A stretch of 12,790 nt of DNA from a bacterium UBA4883 (GCA_002399225.1 DHDF01000087.1:1996-14785), one strand, 5' to 3'. Positions 1 through 7,520 are shown, counted from the stretch's first letter. The notes: a model not told the origin generated them from the letters alone. Numbers and translations: made by a program.

Positions 1-1194
1 GCAAAATTTGACAGGTCGAAACCTCATGTGAACATTGGCACCATTGGTCACGTTGACCATGGCAAAACCACATTGACTGCGGCAATCACAAAAGTCCTTA
101 ATCTGAAAGGCGAAGCGGACTTTGTCGATTACGCGAACATCGATAAGGCTCCCGAAGAGAGAGCGCGCGGCATTACAATCAATACGGCACATGTTGAGTA
201 TCAGACCGACAAGCGCCATTATGCGCATGTTGACTGCCCCGGCCATGCCGACTATATCAAGAACATGATCACCGGCGCAGCCCAGATGGATGGCGCAATC
301 CTTGTCGTATCCGCCGCCGACGGCCCGATGCCCCAGACCCGTGAGCATATTCTGCTGGCCCGTCAGGTTGGCGTTCCTTATATTGTTGTTTATATGAATA
401 AAGTTGACCAGGTAGATGACGCCGAACTGCTCGATCTTGTCGAAATGGAAATCCGCGACCTTCTGAATGAGTATGAATTCCCGGGCGATGAGACTCCAAT
501 CATTCGCGGTTCTGCTCTGAAAGCGCTGGAATGCACTTCCAAAGATCCGGATGCACCGGAGTATAAATCTATCTGGGAACTGATGAATGCGGTTGACAGC
601 TTTATTCCGACTCCGCAGCGCAAGGCCGATCTGCCGTTCCTGATGCCGATTGAGGATGTTATGACCATCAGCGGCCGCGGTACGGTTGCAACCGGCAGAG
701 TGGAGCGCGGCATGGCGAAGATCGGCGACGAAGTTGAAATCGTCGGCCTTTCTACGGAAAAGAAAAAGTCTGTTATTACAGGCCTTGAAATGTTCCGCAA
801 AACTCTTGATTTTGCAGAAGCCGGCGATAATATCGGTATGCTTCTCCGCGGAATTCAGAGAGAAGATATTGAGCGCGGCCAAGTCGTTGCCAAACCGGGC
901 ACTGTTCATCCGCACACTAAATTCAGCGGTAAGGTTTATGTGCTGACCAAGGACGAGGGCGGACGTCATACGCCGTTCTTTAACAATTACCGTCCGCAGT
1001 TCTATTTCCGCACCACTGACGTAACCGGTACCATTACTCTTCCGGAAGGAACTGAAATGTGTATGCCCGGCGATAACGTTGAGATGACGGTGGAACTGAT
1101 CACCCCGGTCGCAATGGAAGAGGGACTTCGTTTCGCTATCCGTGAGGGTGGCCATACGGTCGGTTCCGGTGTTGTGACAAAGATTTTTGAATAA
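1..1194 (+). CDS. tuf: Translation elongation factor EF-Tu, 5' end cut by window edge
   Basis: EF-Tu is the GTPase that delivers aminoacyl-tRNA to the ribosomal A site in the cytoplasm. The reading frame is open from base 1 and its first residues ([16 protein letters not shown]) match the start of EF-Tu after its initiator Met, so the true start codon probably lies just left of the window. The GTG at base 28 is an internal Val, not a start. Visible are 397 residues plus TAA, which with one missing Met fits the usual 394-400. G-domain motifs are intact: P-loop GHVDHGKT (codons 16-23), effector-region RGITI (about 56-60), DCPGH (78-82) and NKVD (133-136). Domains 2 and 3 follow, ending in the typical GVVTKIFE. 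A terminator lies 19 bases after the stop. Nothing is unusual except the truncation. Whether fusA or ribosomal protein genes precede it cannot be seen. Confidence 0.98.
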   Translation, partial: AKFDRSKPHVNIGTIGHVDHGKTTLTAAITKVLNLKGEADFVDYANIDKAPEERARGITINTAHVEYQTDKRHYAHVDCPGHADYIKNMITGAAQMDGAILVVSAADGPMPQTREHILLARQVGVPYIVVYMNKVDQVDDAELLDLVEMEIRDLLNEYEFPGDETPIIRGSALKALECTSKDPDAPEYKSIWELMNAVDSFIPTPQRKADLPFLMPIEDVMTISGRGTVATGRVERGMAKIGDEVEIVGLSTEKKKSVITGLEMFRKTLDFAEAGDNIGMLLRGIQREDIERGQVVAKPGTVHPHTKFSGKVYVLTKDEGGRHTPFFNNYRPQFYFRTTDVTGTITLPEGTEMCMPGDNVEMTVELITPVAMEEGLRFAIREGGHTVGSGVVTKIFE

Positions 1195-1213
1195 TTAGTT
1201 TACGAAGATATTT

Positions 1214-1248
1214 GGCTCGGCGAGTGTTTTAATCGCCGGGCCTTTTTT
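1214..1248 (+). terminator. Intrinsic terminator of tuf
   Basis: A 10-bp GC-rich stem (1214-1223 with 1233-1242, one G-T wobble), a 9-base loop and six T's (1243-1248) sit 19 bases after the tuf stop. The minus strand has no matching T-run after the stem, so it should act mainly on tuf and not on the convergent ppk transcript, which has no clear terminator of its own here. Confidence 0.9.
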
Positions 1249-1256
1249 CTGTGTTG

Positions 1257-3371
1257 TTAATTTTTAAAATTTTGCGGTGGGATCGAAAGATTCTGCCCCA
1301 CTCGGTTCTCCGCAGCGTATTGGTGGGCGAACTTCGCAAATTCTTCCTGGCAGTTCACAGATGTTTTTCCTCGGTGATCAACTTTGGCGTAAGTGCAGTC
1401 CGGACGCATTTCCCTGGCATTTTCATTGTCTTGCAGCAAAAGACTGATACCTCGCAGAATCCTTTCTCGCAGCCGTTCTTCTTCCACAGGAAAAACAAGT
1501 TCCACTCTGCGGTCAAGATTGCGCGGCATCCAGTCTGCGCTTCCCAGATAAACTTTTGGGATTCCGGTACATTCAAAGACAAAAATCCGGCTGTGCTCTA
1601 AAAATCTTCCGACAATGCTTCGGACGGTTATATTTTCGCTGTACCCGGGTTTTCCGGGAACCAGGCAGCAGATTCCCCGAACAATCAGCCGTATGGGGAC
1701 ACCCGCACTGGAAGCCTGATAAAGAAGGCCGATGAGCTCCGAGTCCACAAGGGAGTTTACCTTTGCCGTGATTCCACTGGGCAGACCTTTTTGGGCATTT
1801 TCAATTTCATTCCGGATCATCCTTACAAAAAAGAGTCGGAGCCCATTCGGCGCAACAAGAAATCGGTTGTATTCCGGGGGACGAGAATAACCGGTCAGAA
1901 CATTAAATAAAGAAGAAGCATCGATCCCATAAGGCTCCCGACAGGTGAAAAGACCAATATCCGTATAGATTCTCGCTGTGGAATCATTATAGTTTCCCGT
2001 CGCCATATGGAGATATCTCCGGATGCCGTCCTCATCGCGCCGCACAACCAAAAGAATTTTGCAGTGCGTTTTCAGCCCGGCCAGACCGTAAATGACATGA
2101 CAGCCGGCTTCTTCCAGCTTTTTGGCCCACTTTACGTTGTTTTCCTCATCAAACCTGGCTTTTAATTCTACCAGAACGGTGACTTGCTTCCCATTTTCCG
2201 CGGCCCGGATCAAAGCGGCAATAATCGGAGAGTGTCCGCTGACCCGGTACAGCGTCTGCTTGATGGCAAGTACATTTTTATCTTCAGCAGCCGTCCGGAC
2301 AAAATCGATCACGGCCTCAAAGCTTTCGTAGGGATGGTGCACCATGCGATCCCGTTCCTGAATCGCCTTGAAAATGTCGTCGCAACCCACGAAGTCGCCG
2401 GGGGGCTCGGCGGGATGAAACGGACGATAACAAAGAGCTTCAAATTTAGGAAGAGAAGCAAAAGCGGAATAGAATGTTAGATCTAAGGGGCCCGGAATCT
2501 CATAAATCTGATGATCCTCGATTTTCATCATCTCTCTCAGGAACATCTCGGTTTCATGGTCGTGTCCCCGTGAAAGTTCCAGGCGAACCGGTTTGCCACG
2601 TTTGCGTTTCTTAATATAATTTTGCACTTCAATCATTAAGTCTTCCGTATCTTCGTCAATGTCCAAGTCTGAACTTCTGGTGATTCGAAACGTACAAGCC
2701 GAACGGATTTCGTTCAGTTCGAACAGAGAGCCCAGCTTTTGGATAATAACATCTTCAAGGAGAATATAATCATTTTCACGTTCCGAAGGAACACGGAGAA
2801 AGCGGGGCAAAATTCCGGGAACCTGGACCACTGCAAAATAAGATTCCTTTTTTCCTTTTAACCGCACCGCGATGTTCAGGCTGCGATTTGCGAGCAGAGG
2901 GAATGGACGGCTGCGGTCTACTGCCAGCGGAGTCAATACTGGGAATAAAATCCGGTCAAAATATTCAGAAATATAGTTTTGCTGGTCTTTGTTTAATTCT
3001 TCGCGCTTTAAAAAGCGGATTCCGTTTTTTCTCAATGCAGGCAAGAGAGAGCGGGCATAGCAGGAATATTGCTTTTCGACAAATCCATGAATCTTTTTTG
3101 AGAGAACCGGGAGTAGTTCCGATGGTGTAAATCCGGAGGGATCACACCGAAAATAGTGTGAATCCACCTGATCTTCCACGCCGGCTACCCGTACCATGAA
3201 AAACTCGTCGAGATTAGAAGCGGTAATCCCTAAAAAGCGCATCCGTTCCATCGTGGGGTTCCTTTTTCGAAACGCTTCTTCCAGTACGCGGTAATTGAAA
3301 TCCACCCAGCTCAGTTCTCGGTTCCGATAGGGAATGCCGGGCTTTTCATCTTTTTCGCTCAATGACTTCAC
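1257..3371 (-). CDS. ppk1: Polyphosphate kinase 1 (PPK1)
   Basis: PPK1 reversibly transfers the gamma phosphate of ATP onto inorganic polyphosphate. The N-domain signature (RNRELSWVDFNYRVLEEA) and the NLDEFFMVRVAG stretch are near the start. The two histidines of the phospholipase-D-like catalytic domains are present: His436 in KTHCK, aligning with the autophosphorylated His435 of the E. coli enzyme, and His593 in RFLEHSR, aligning with His592. YTDIGLFT and NLDRRVE are also family-typical. I place the start at the GTG at 3371, giving 704 residues, the usual length; it overlaps the upstream gene's TGA as GTGA, implying translational coupling. An open frame continues upstream to 3470 but lies inside the neighbour. 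The only Shine-Dalgarno-like AAAGG (3374-3378) is 2 bases from this GTG and 11 from a TTG at 3362, so TTG is an alternative start. It is convergent with tuf, 62 bases apart. Confidence 0.95.
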   Translation of the reverse strand: MKSLSEKDEKPGIPYRNRELSWVDFNYRVLEEAFRKRNPTMERMRFLGITASNLDEFFMVRVAGVEDQVDSHYFRCDPSGFTPSELLPVLSKKIHGFVEKQYSCYARSLLPALRKNGIRFLKREELNKDQQNYISEYFDRILFPVLTPLAVDRSRPFPLLANRSLNIAVRLKGKKESYFAVVQVPGILPRFLRVPSERENDYILLEDVIIQKLGSLFELNEIRSACTFRITRSSDLDIDEDTEDLMIEVQNYIKKRKRGKPVRLELSRGHDHETEMFLREMMKIEDHQIYEIPGPLDLTFYSAFASLPKFEALCYRPFHPAEPPGDFVGCDDIFKAIQERDRMVHHPYESFEAVIDFVRTAAEDKNVLAIKQTLYRVSGHSPIIAALIRAAENGKQVTVLVELKARFDEENNVKWAKKLEEAGCHVIYGLAGLKTHCKILLVVRRDEDGIRRYLHMATGNYNDSTARIYTDIGLFTCREPYGIDASSLFNVLTGYSRPPEYNRFLVAPNGLRLFFVRMIRNEIENAQKGLPSGITAKVNSLVDSELIGLLYQASSAGVPIRLIVRGICCLVPGKPGYSENITVRSIVGRFLEHSRIFVFECTGIPKVYLGSADWMPRNLDRRVELVFPVEEERLRERILRGISLLLQDNENAREMRPDCTYAKVDHRGKTSVNCQEEFAKFAHQYAAENRVGQNLSIPPQNFKN

Positions 3372-4939
3372 AACCTTTGGTTTGTTTGCAGCAAGTCCGT
3401 TTGTAGGGTCAATTCCGGATTGTAGCCGAATACCTCTTTGAAATAGGGTGCGCACTGACCAAACGCCCACTGCTCCAGATAAAGGTTTGCATCACTTCTG
3501 GAAGAAATCTTCAGCCGGTCTTTGTCCAGCCGGACTTTCAGTTCGCTTAGTTTTTGTTTCTGTGATTTATCCAGCGCGTTGGCCAAACGGAAAATGGCGA
3601 TCAGCTTAGAAACAATCAACCTGTTTTTTTCATTCAGAGAAGCGAAGGCAGCGTCCTGCGGATCCGGCACGTCATATTCATTATACCGCGCCACAAAAGC
3701 CGTTAGAAGCTTTTCTTCTTCCGTCAGGCCATAGAGGTCCATATCCTTGATCAGGTCAAAGGAGCTTTGCAGATGCCCTTTGACTGTAACATAATGACCG
3801 CAGTCGTGCAGAATCGCCGCAATTTCCAAAAGCAAACGTTCCCTTGCGCCTAATCCATGAGCCCCTTTCATCTTATCGAAAATTTTGCAGGAAAATTGCC
3901 GGACACATTCTGTATGCAAGCGGCTGCAATGATAAGAATCCGCTATTTCTTCGGCGCAGGAGATGGCGCTGACCTGAACATGTTTCTGGTACTGAGCGGC
4001 GCTTTTGGGAAGCAGCATCTGGCGGATTAAAGCGTCCCAGAGTTCTACATCCGGGGATACAACCGTTGTGGAAACCGTAAATTTCAAAAGTTTCAATGAA
4101 ATTGCCAAAGAAGAATAGAAAAGCTCCGCCATTTCTTCAGAAAGGTGATATTTGCGGCTAATCCGGTCCTGCGGCATTTTCCGGATCTTTTTAAAAAGTT
4201 CCCGAAGCTGAAGAGAATTGAGCTTATATCTGCCATTTTCCAAGGGGACTCCACAGATTTTAGCGAGCAGACGGATTCCGCTGCCGGCCAGAACCAAATT
4301 GTTTGCCTTGCCGTTTTCCAGCGGAATTTTAATATGGAGAAGAATAGAGTCCAGATATTCTTCGACCACGGTGGAGAAATTCTCCGTCATTGCTTGAATA
4401 TTCCCCAGCATATCATGCAGTTTCAGCGATCCAATTGGGATATTCTGTGAAAAGATCATCTGCTTTCCATTGTAGACGGAAAAGCCAATGGTCCCGGCCC
4501 CGATGTAACAGACCAGCGCGCTTTCACCCTGCTTTTTTCCCATCTGCTCCAGGCAGTTCAGCATTTCCCAGTAAATCAGGGACTTTTCTTGACTTTCCTC
4601 TAAGACCTCCACCTGGACTTCATTTTGAATTTTAAGCTGGTCAATAATAAAGGAACGATTTTCCGCCTCACGCAAAGCGGTTGTGGCGACAGTTCTGCAG
4701 TTGGTTACCCCGTAGCCGGACAAGGTGTCTTCGTAACCATGAAGCAGGGAAGAAAGTTCACGCAGGCTTTCAAAACTGATTTTACCGGTTGTGAAAATTT
4801 CATGCCCCAGGCGCAGGGGATACTCCAAAGTCTCGAGGTCGGCAATTTTGCCCTTTTTCAATTGTGAAATTCTCATCTTCAGCGCGTTGGAGTCAATATC
4901 GATGACGGCGGCAAGCCGTGTATTTTTTTTTCGGTTCAC
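3368..4939 (-). CDS. Ppx/GppA-like protein with C-terminal HD domain; phosphate-binding loops degenerate
   Basis: Members of the Ppx/GppA family hydrolyse polyphosphate or pppGpp. This 523-residue protein has an N-terminal ASKHA (actin/Hsp70-type) half, about residues 10-310, and an HD-type helical half, about 320-460. The HD half looks intact: His342, LHDCGH (378-382, His378-Asp379), His389 and RLANALDKS (451-459, Asp457). The ASKHA half departs from the family pattern. The first phosphate loop, normally DIGSNS, reads DIDSNA (14-19), and the second, normally D-(I/V)-GGGSTE, reads YIGAGTIGF (145-153), losing the acidic residues at both ends. The EVLEESQEKSLIY stretch (111-123) aligns with the usual EV-SG-EEA-LIY region. 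It starts at GTG, with a good Shine-Dalgarno GGAAGAAGG (bases 4949-4957) 9 bases upstream. It is the first gene of an operon with ppk1, linked by a GTGA overlap, which supports a polyphosphate-related role. True exopolyphosphatase activity is uncertain; an HD phosphohydrolase or sensory role is possible. No convincing promoter was seen upstream. Confidence 0.85.
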   Translation of the reverse strand: MNRKKNTRLAAVIDIDSNALKMRISQLKKGKIADLETLEYPLRLGHEIFTTGKISFESLRELSSLLHGYEDTLSGYGVTNCRTVATTALREAENRSFIIDQLKIQNEVQVEVLEESQEKSLIYWEMLNCLEQMGKKQGESALVCYIGAGTIGFSVYNGKQMIFSQNIPIGSLKLHDMLGNIQAMTENFSTVVEEYLDSILLHIKIPLENGKANNLVLAGSGIRLLAKICGVPLENGRYKLNSLQLRELFKKIRKMPQDRISRKYHLSEEMAELFYSSLAISLKLLKFTVSTTVVSPDVELWDALIRQMLLPKSAAQYQKHVQVSAISCAEEIADSYHCSRLHTECVRQFSCKIFDKMKGAHGLGARERLLLEIAAILHDCGHYVTVKGHLQSSFDLIKDMDLYGLTEEEKLLTAFVARYNEYDVPDPQDAAFASLNEKNRLIVSKLIAIFRLANALDKSQKQKLSELKVRLDKDRLKISSRSDANLYLEQWAFGQCAPYFKEVFGYNPELTLQTDLLQTNQRL

Positions 4940-5094
4940 TCCATGATGCCTTCTTCCGCGTGAAATAAATTTTTCGAATCTTCTTTTCTAAATAGCATAA
5001 GAAGTTCCGCAGCTTTTTCGACCCTTTCGCTGGATTTTTTTGGGGGCTTCCGGGGAGAAGGTCCCTATTCCCAATCAAAAGAGACAGATAGCTT

Positions 5095-5122
5095 TTGCCG
5101 CCCCGGTGTGATATACTATTAT
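5095..5122 (+). promoter_or_regulatory. Putative sigma-A-type promoter of the CapA-family gene
   Basis: TTGCCG (5095-5100, 4 of 6 matches to TTGACA) and TATTAT (5117-5122, 5 of 6 matches to TATAAT) are separated by 16 bases. It lies in the 226-base gap between the divergent ppx-like and capA-like genes and predicts a short leader that includes the ribosome binding site AAGGG at 5151-5155. An overlapping TATACT at 5112 could serve as an alternative -10. Confidence 0.45.
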
Positions 5123-5165
5123 TATTCCCGACATAGTCAAAAAAAGCAGAAAGGGATTAAAATTT

Positions 5166-6386
5166 ATGCAGAAAAAACATCATTCGGCGCTCCGGCAAAC
5201 TGCAATTGTTGTGGTAGTTCTCGCTGCATGCGCCGCATTAGCCGCCGCGGCAGGTCTTTTTCAGGGACAGGCTTTCTCTTCCCTCTCTGGGCGGCAGTCG
5301 TCTTCCAAGGCCTCTTCGGCTGTCTCTGTAAAGTCTGCCCAAAAGCCCGTTTCAATCACGATTCTCGGTGCGGGGGACGACCTGATCCACAGCACCATTT
5401 ATAACCGGGCCAGAAAACTGGCCGGCGGCAAGGGATATAATTTTGACCCCATGTACCAGCGTGTTGCCGGCCGAATCAAAAGCGCCGACATCGCGGTGAT
5501 CAACCAAGAAAGCATTCTGGCGTCAAAAGTGGCCCCGGTTTCCGGGTATCCCCTTTTCAATTCTCCGACCGAAGTGGGGGACGAACTGGTCCATCTCGGC
5601 TTCGACGTAATCAATCAGGCAAACAACCATGTCCTGGATATGGGGGAAAAGGGAATGAAATCGTCGCTTGATTACTGGGATACCAAGCCGGTCACGGCAA
5701 TCGGCGCATACCGAAACGATGCGGATCTTCAGAATATCCGCATCGTTGAAGCCAAGGGAATTAAAACCGCGCACATCGGAATCACGGAAATGACAAACGG
5801 CATGTATCTGCCAAAGGGTTCCGCATACAGGATTCTCTATACGAGCGACACGGAAGAAATCAAAAGCCTGATACAGAAGGCCAAGCGCATGGCCGATGTC
5901 GTCGTGATCTCTGTTCACTGGGGTACGGAAGACACCTATACCCTGACGGATCAGCAAAAAAAACTCGCTCAGGAAATGGTGGATTGGGGTGCGGATATCA
6001 TTTTTGGAAATCATCCGCATGTCGTCCAGAAGCTCACCCTGCTGACCAGGGCTTCGGACGGTGCAAAATGCCCGGTGATCTTTGCATTGGGGAATTTCAT
6101 TTCCGGCCAGCTTTACGGAAGGAATATGGTCAGCGGGTTGCTTACCGTCACCATGACGAAAAATTTTGCAACGGGAAAGACGACTTATTCCAGCATGAAA
6201 TTTGAGCCGATTGTTACTCATTATGAGGCTAGATTTGCAAATCTGGCCATCTATCCGCTGAGCGAATATTCAGAAACGCTGGCCAGCAGGCACGGCGTAA
6301 GGAAGAAAACAACGCCGGACTTTAGCATGCAGTTTATCCGCAATATCATTAATCGGAATATCCCCAAAGAATACCAGGCGGCTTGA
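5166..6386 (+). CDS. CapA-family (PgsA-like) membrane-anchored putative metallophosphatase
   Basis: CapA/PgsA proteins belong to the calcineurin-like metallophosphatase fold and occur in poly-gamma-glutamate capsule systems, but many stand alone with unknown substrate. Residues 1-11 are basic and polar, 12-30 form an Ala/Val-rich transmembrane or signal-anchor segment, and 38-58 are a Ser-rich linker, so the catalytic part should lie outside the membrane. Family motifs follow in order: GAGDDLIH (68-75), INQES (112-116), NQANNHVLDMG (150-160), SVHWGTE (249-255), FGNHPHVVQ (280-288) and FALGNFI (306-312), which supply the expected metal ligands. The ATG has AAGGG 10 bases upstream. The length of 406 is normal. 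No capB/capC/pgsB partners are adjacent, so capsule synthesis cannot be claimed. No terminator with a T-run follows; the TGA stop lies inside the -35 box of the next promoter. Confidence 0.88.
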   Translation: MQKKHHSALRQTAIVVVVLAACAALAAAAGLFQGQAFSSLSGRQSSSKASSAVSVKSAQKPVSITILGAGDDLIHSTIYNRARKLAGGKGYNFDPMYQRVAGRIKSADIAVINQESILASKVAPVSGYPLFNSPTEVGDELVHLGFDVINQANNHVLDMGEKGMKSSLDYWDTKPVTAIGAYRNDADLQNIRIVEAKGIKTAHIGITEMTNGMYLPKGSAYRILYTSDTEEIKSLIQKAKRMADVVVISVHWGTEDTYTLTDQQKKLAQEMVDWGADIIFGNHPHVVQKLTLLTRASDGAKCPVIFALGNFISGQLYGRNMVSGLLTVTMTKNFATGKTTYSSMKFEPIVTHYEARFANLAIYPLSEYSETLASRHGVRKKTTPDFSMQFIRNIINRNIPKEYQAA

Positions 6387-6395
6387 CAGCCTGGT
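6373..6395. repeat. 7-bp perfect inverted repeat spanning a stop codon and a -35 box
   Basis: ACCAGGC (6373-6379) and GCCTGGT (6389-6395) are perfectly complementary across 9 bases. An overlapping shorter repeat, TTGAC (6383-6387) with GTCAA (6394-6398), shares the site. The first could fold at the 3' end of the capA-like mRNA but has no T-run, so it is not a canonical terminator. As DNA it brackets the -35 hexamer of the ribU promoter and could be an operator. No function is established. Confidence 0.5.
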
Positions 6396-6411
6396 CAAAC
6401 TATGTTAAAAT
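6383..6411 (+). promoter_or_regulatory. Strong sigma-A-type promoter for the FMN riboswitch-ribU transcript
   Basis: A consensus TTGACA (6383-6388), a 17-base spacer and TAAAAT (6406-6411, 5 of 6) predict transcription starting near 6418, about 10 bases before the first FMN aptamer. The -35 box contains the TGA stop codon (6384-6386) of the upstream CapA-family gene. Confidence 0.85.
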
Positions 6412-6427
6412 AATAGCAAATTGAATT

Positions 6428-6551
6428 TGTCTTCGGGGCGGGGTGGAAATCCCCACCGGCGGTAAAGCGGCGGAAGCCGACAAGCCCGCGAGCAGCAATG
6501 CAGATTTTGGTTGAATTCCAAAGCCGACGGTAACAGTCCGGATGGAAGAAG
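6428..6551 (+). promoter_or_regulatory. FMN riboswitch 1 (RFN element), upstream copy
   Basis: The conserved RFN blocks appear in order: TCTTC (6430-6434) opening P1, GGGGCGGGGTGGAAATCCCC with ACCGGCGGT (to 6463), AAGCCCGCGAGC (6482-6493), the TTGGTTGAATTCC block (about 6507-6519), AGCCGACGGTAACAGTCCGGAT (6522-6543) and GAAGA (6545-6549) closing P1. All core blocks look intact, so FMN binding is expected. This copy is followed not by a gene but by an intrinsic terminator (6581-6611), so its predicted output is premature termination when FMN is abundant. The next gene, ribU, is reached only after a second aptamer. Confidence 0.95.
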
Positions 6552-6580
6552 AAAAAGCACTTTTATGGTGGCTGTTTCGT

Positions 6581-6611
6581 CCCGCGATTTTCGCGGGATT
6601 TTTTATTTTTT
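6581..6611 (+). terminator. Terminator of FMN riboswitch 1 (expression platform)
   Basis: A 7-bp stem CCCGCGA (6581-6587) with TCGCGGG (6591-6597), a TTT loop and a long T-rich tail (6599-6611) lie 30 bases after the first aptamer. The 5' arm CCCGCGA is identical to an invariant word inside the aptamer (6485-6491), so the 3' arm could pair with the aptamer core instead, giving a possible antiterminated state. The remaining 60 bases to the second aptamer hold no gene that I can support. Confidence 0.88.
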
Positions 6612-6671
6612 CGTTGATTTTTGCAGAACGGGGTCGATGGTTACGCTTTGTGCTGCAAATCAAAATAAATT

Positions 6672-6798
6672 GGTTTCAGGGCGGAGTGAAAATCTCCACC
6701 GGCGGTAAAACGGCGAAAGCCGGCAAGCCCGCGAGCGGCAGGTCAGCCGCAGATTTCGGTTTGATTCCGGAGCCGACGGTACAGTCCGGATGAAAGAA
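6672..6798 (+). promoter_or_regulatory. FMN riboswitch 2 (RFN element), gene-proximal copy
   Basis: This is a second full set of RFN blocks: TTTCA (6674-6678) opening P1, GGGCGGAGTGAAAATCTCC with ACCGGCGGT (to 6706), AAGCCCGCGAGC (6726-6737), a GGTTTGATTCCGG block (6758-6770), AGCCGACGGTACAGTCCGGA (6771-6790) and TGAAA (6791-6795) closing P1. The P1 3' strand ends about three bases before the ribU Shine-Dalgarno AAAGGAG (6799-6805), and only about 15 bases separate the aptamer from the start codon, with no room for a terminator. The natural inference is translational control, with ligand-stabilised P1 occluding the ribosome binding site. It is clearly homologous to copy 1. Confidence 0.95.
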
Positions 6799-6810
6799 AA
6801 AGGAGCAAGA

Positions 6811-7446
6811 ATGACAAATAATTATGAAAAAGTAAAGAAACGCCAGGGGTTGAAACTGGATGCCAGAAACATTGCACAGATTGGTGTTTTGTCCGGAATC
6901 GCTTTCCTGTTGAAAATGCTTGAGTTTCCGGTTTGGTTCGCCCCTGCATTTTATCGGCTTGATTTCAGCGAGCTGACGGTCCTGATTGGCGGATTTGCAT
7001 TGGGTCCTGTGGCCGGGATCCTGATTGAACTGATTAAAGAGCTTTTATACCTGATCATCCATGGCAGCACGACGGCCGGTGTTGGAGAGCTTGCAAGTTT
7101 TGTCATAAACTGTTCGATGGTAATTTCCAGCGCGGTGATTTACAAATGGCATAAAACTCGGCGCACTGCAATTATCAGCCTTGCGGCTGGAACTCTGGCA
7201 CTGATCGTCATCGGGTGCCTGATGAATGCCTATGTGCTGCTTCCCCTTTATGCTGCAGCCTATCATATGCCAATGAGTGCATTGATCAGCATGGGCTCTG
7301 CGGTCAATCCGTCCATTACGAATCTTCAGACCTTTATTGTGCTGGCGGTCGCTCCGTTCAACCTGTTCAAAGGAGTGACGGTTTCCTGCCTGACGATGCT
7401 GCTTTATAAAAGAGTCAGCCCTATCCTGCACCGCATGGCCGGGTAA
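6811..7446 (+). CDS. ribU: Riboflavin ECF transporter S component RibU
   Basis: RibU is the membrane substrate-binding (S) subunit of an energy-coupling-factor transporter that imports riboflavin; the shared EcfA/EcfA'/EcfT module would be encoded elsewhere. From the ATG at 6811 the protein has 211 residues with about six hydrophobic segments. It shows the RibU-type N-terminal half: IAQIGVLSGIAFLLKMLEFPV (21-41), an APAFYRLDFSEL region (44-55), and IGGFALGPVAGILIELIKELL (59-79). An in-frame ATG at 6790 is rejected as start because it lies in the conserved end of the aptamer; the ATG at 6811 has AAAGGAG (6799-6805) 5 bases upstream. The two FMN riboswitches in the leader support the riboflavin assignment strongly. 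No terminator is evident after the stop; the promoter of metK begins 23 bases later. Confidence 0.93.
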   Translation: MTNNYEKVKKRQGLKLDARNIAQIGVLSGIAFLLKMLEFPVWFAPAFYRLDFSELTVLIGGFALGPVAGILIELIKELLYLIIHGSTTAGVGELASFVINCSMVISSAVIYKWHKTRRTAIISLAAGTLALIVIGCLMNAYVLLPLYAAAYHMPMSALISMGSAVNPSITNLQTFIVLAVAPFNLFKGVTVSCLTMLLYKRVSPILHRMAG

Positions 7447-7469
7447 AATGGAAGAAAAAAGCAGAGTAC

Positions 7470-7498
7470 TTTACAAGTTTCGCAACCCATGTTATAAT
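7470..7498 (+). promoter_or_regulatory. Sigma-A-type promoter of the metK leader
   Basis: TTTACA (7470-7475, 5 of 6) and a perfect TATAAT (7493-7498) are separated by 17 bases, with the SAM-I aptamer starting about 15 bases after the expected transcription start. Confidence 0.88.
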
Positions 7499-7520
7499 AC
7501 AAACATAAAAATAAATAGGT

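Noticed and set aside
28..30. GTG at 28 as the tuf start codon.
   Set aside because: The frame is open to base 1 and the upstream residues AKFDRSKPH are the normal EF-Tu N-terminus, so the GTG encodes an internal Val.
1214..1248. The tuf terminator as a bidirectional terminator also serving ppk1.
   Set aside because: Read on the minus strand the stem is followed by AAATATCTTC, without a T-run, so there is no support for termination in that direction.
3372..3470. A 33-residue N-terminal extension of PPK1.
   Set aside because: It lies inside the upstream gene, has no family similarity, and the GTG at 3371 puts the catalytic histidines at 436 and 593, one off the E. coli numbers.
4893..5078. 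A 61-residue minus-strand frame upstream of the Ppx-like gene.
   Set aside because: It overlaps the start of the Ppx-like gene out of frame, is rich in Lys and Arg without recognisable pattern, and crosses that gene's ribosome binding site.
5523..6221. A 232-residue minus-strand frame opposite the CapA-family gene.
   Set aside because: It is the antisense shadow of a gene with all family motifs; His/Arg-rich composition is typical of such shadows.
6542..6793. An 83-residue open frame between and across the two FMN aptamers.
   Set aside because: It starts in the conserved end of aptamer 1, runs through the terminator and most of aptamer 2, has no ribosome binding site, and its sequence is explained by RNA structure.
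6790..6810. The upstream in-frame ATG at 6790 as the start of ribU.
   Set aside because: It lies in the conserved GGATGAAA end of the second aptamer and has no suitable Shine-Dalgarno; the ATG at 6811 has AAAGGAG at proper distance.
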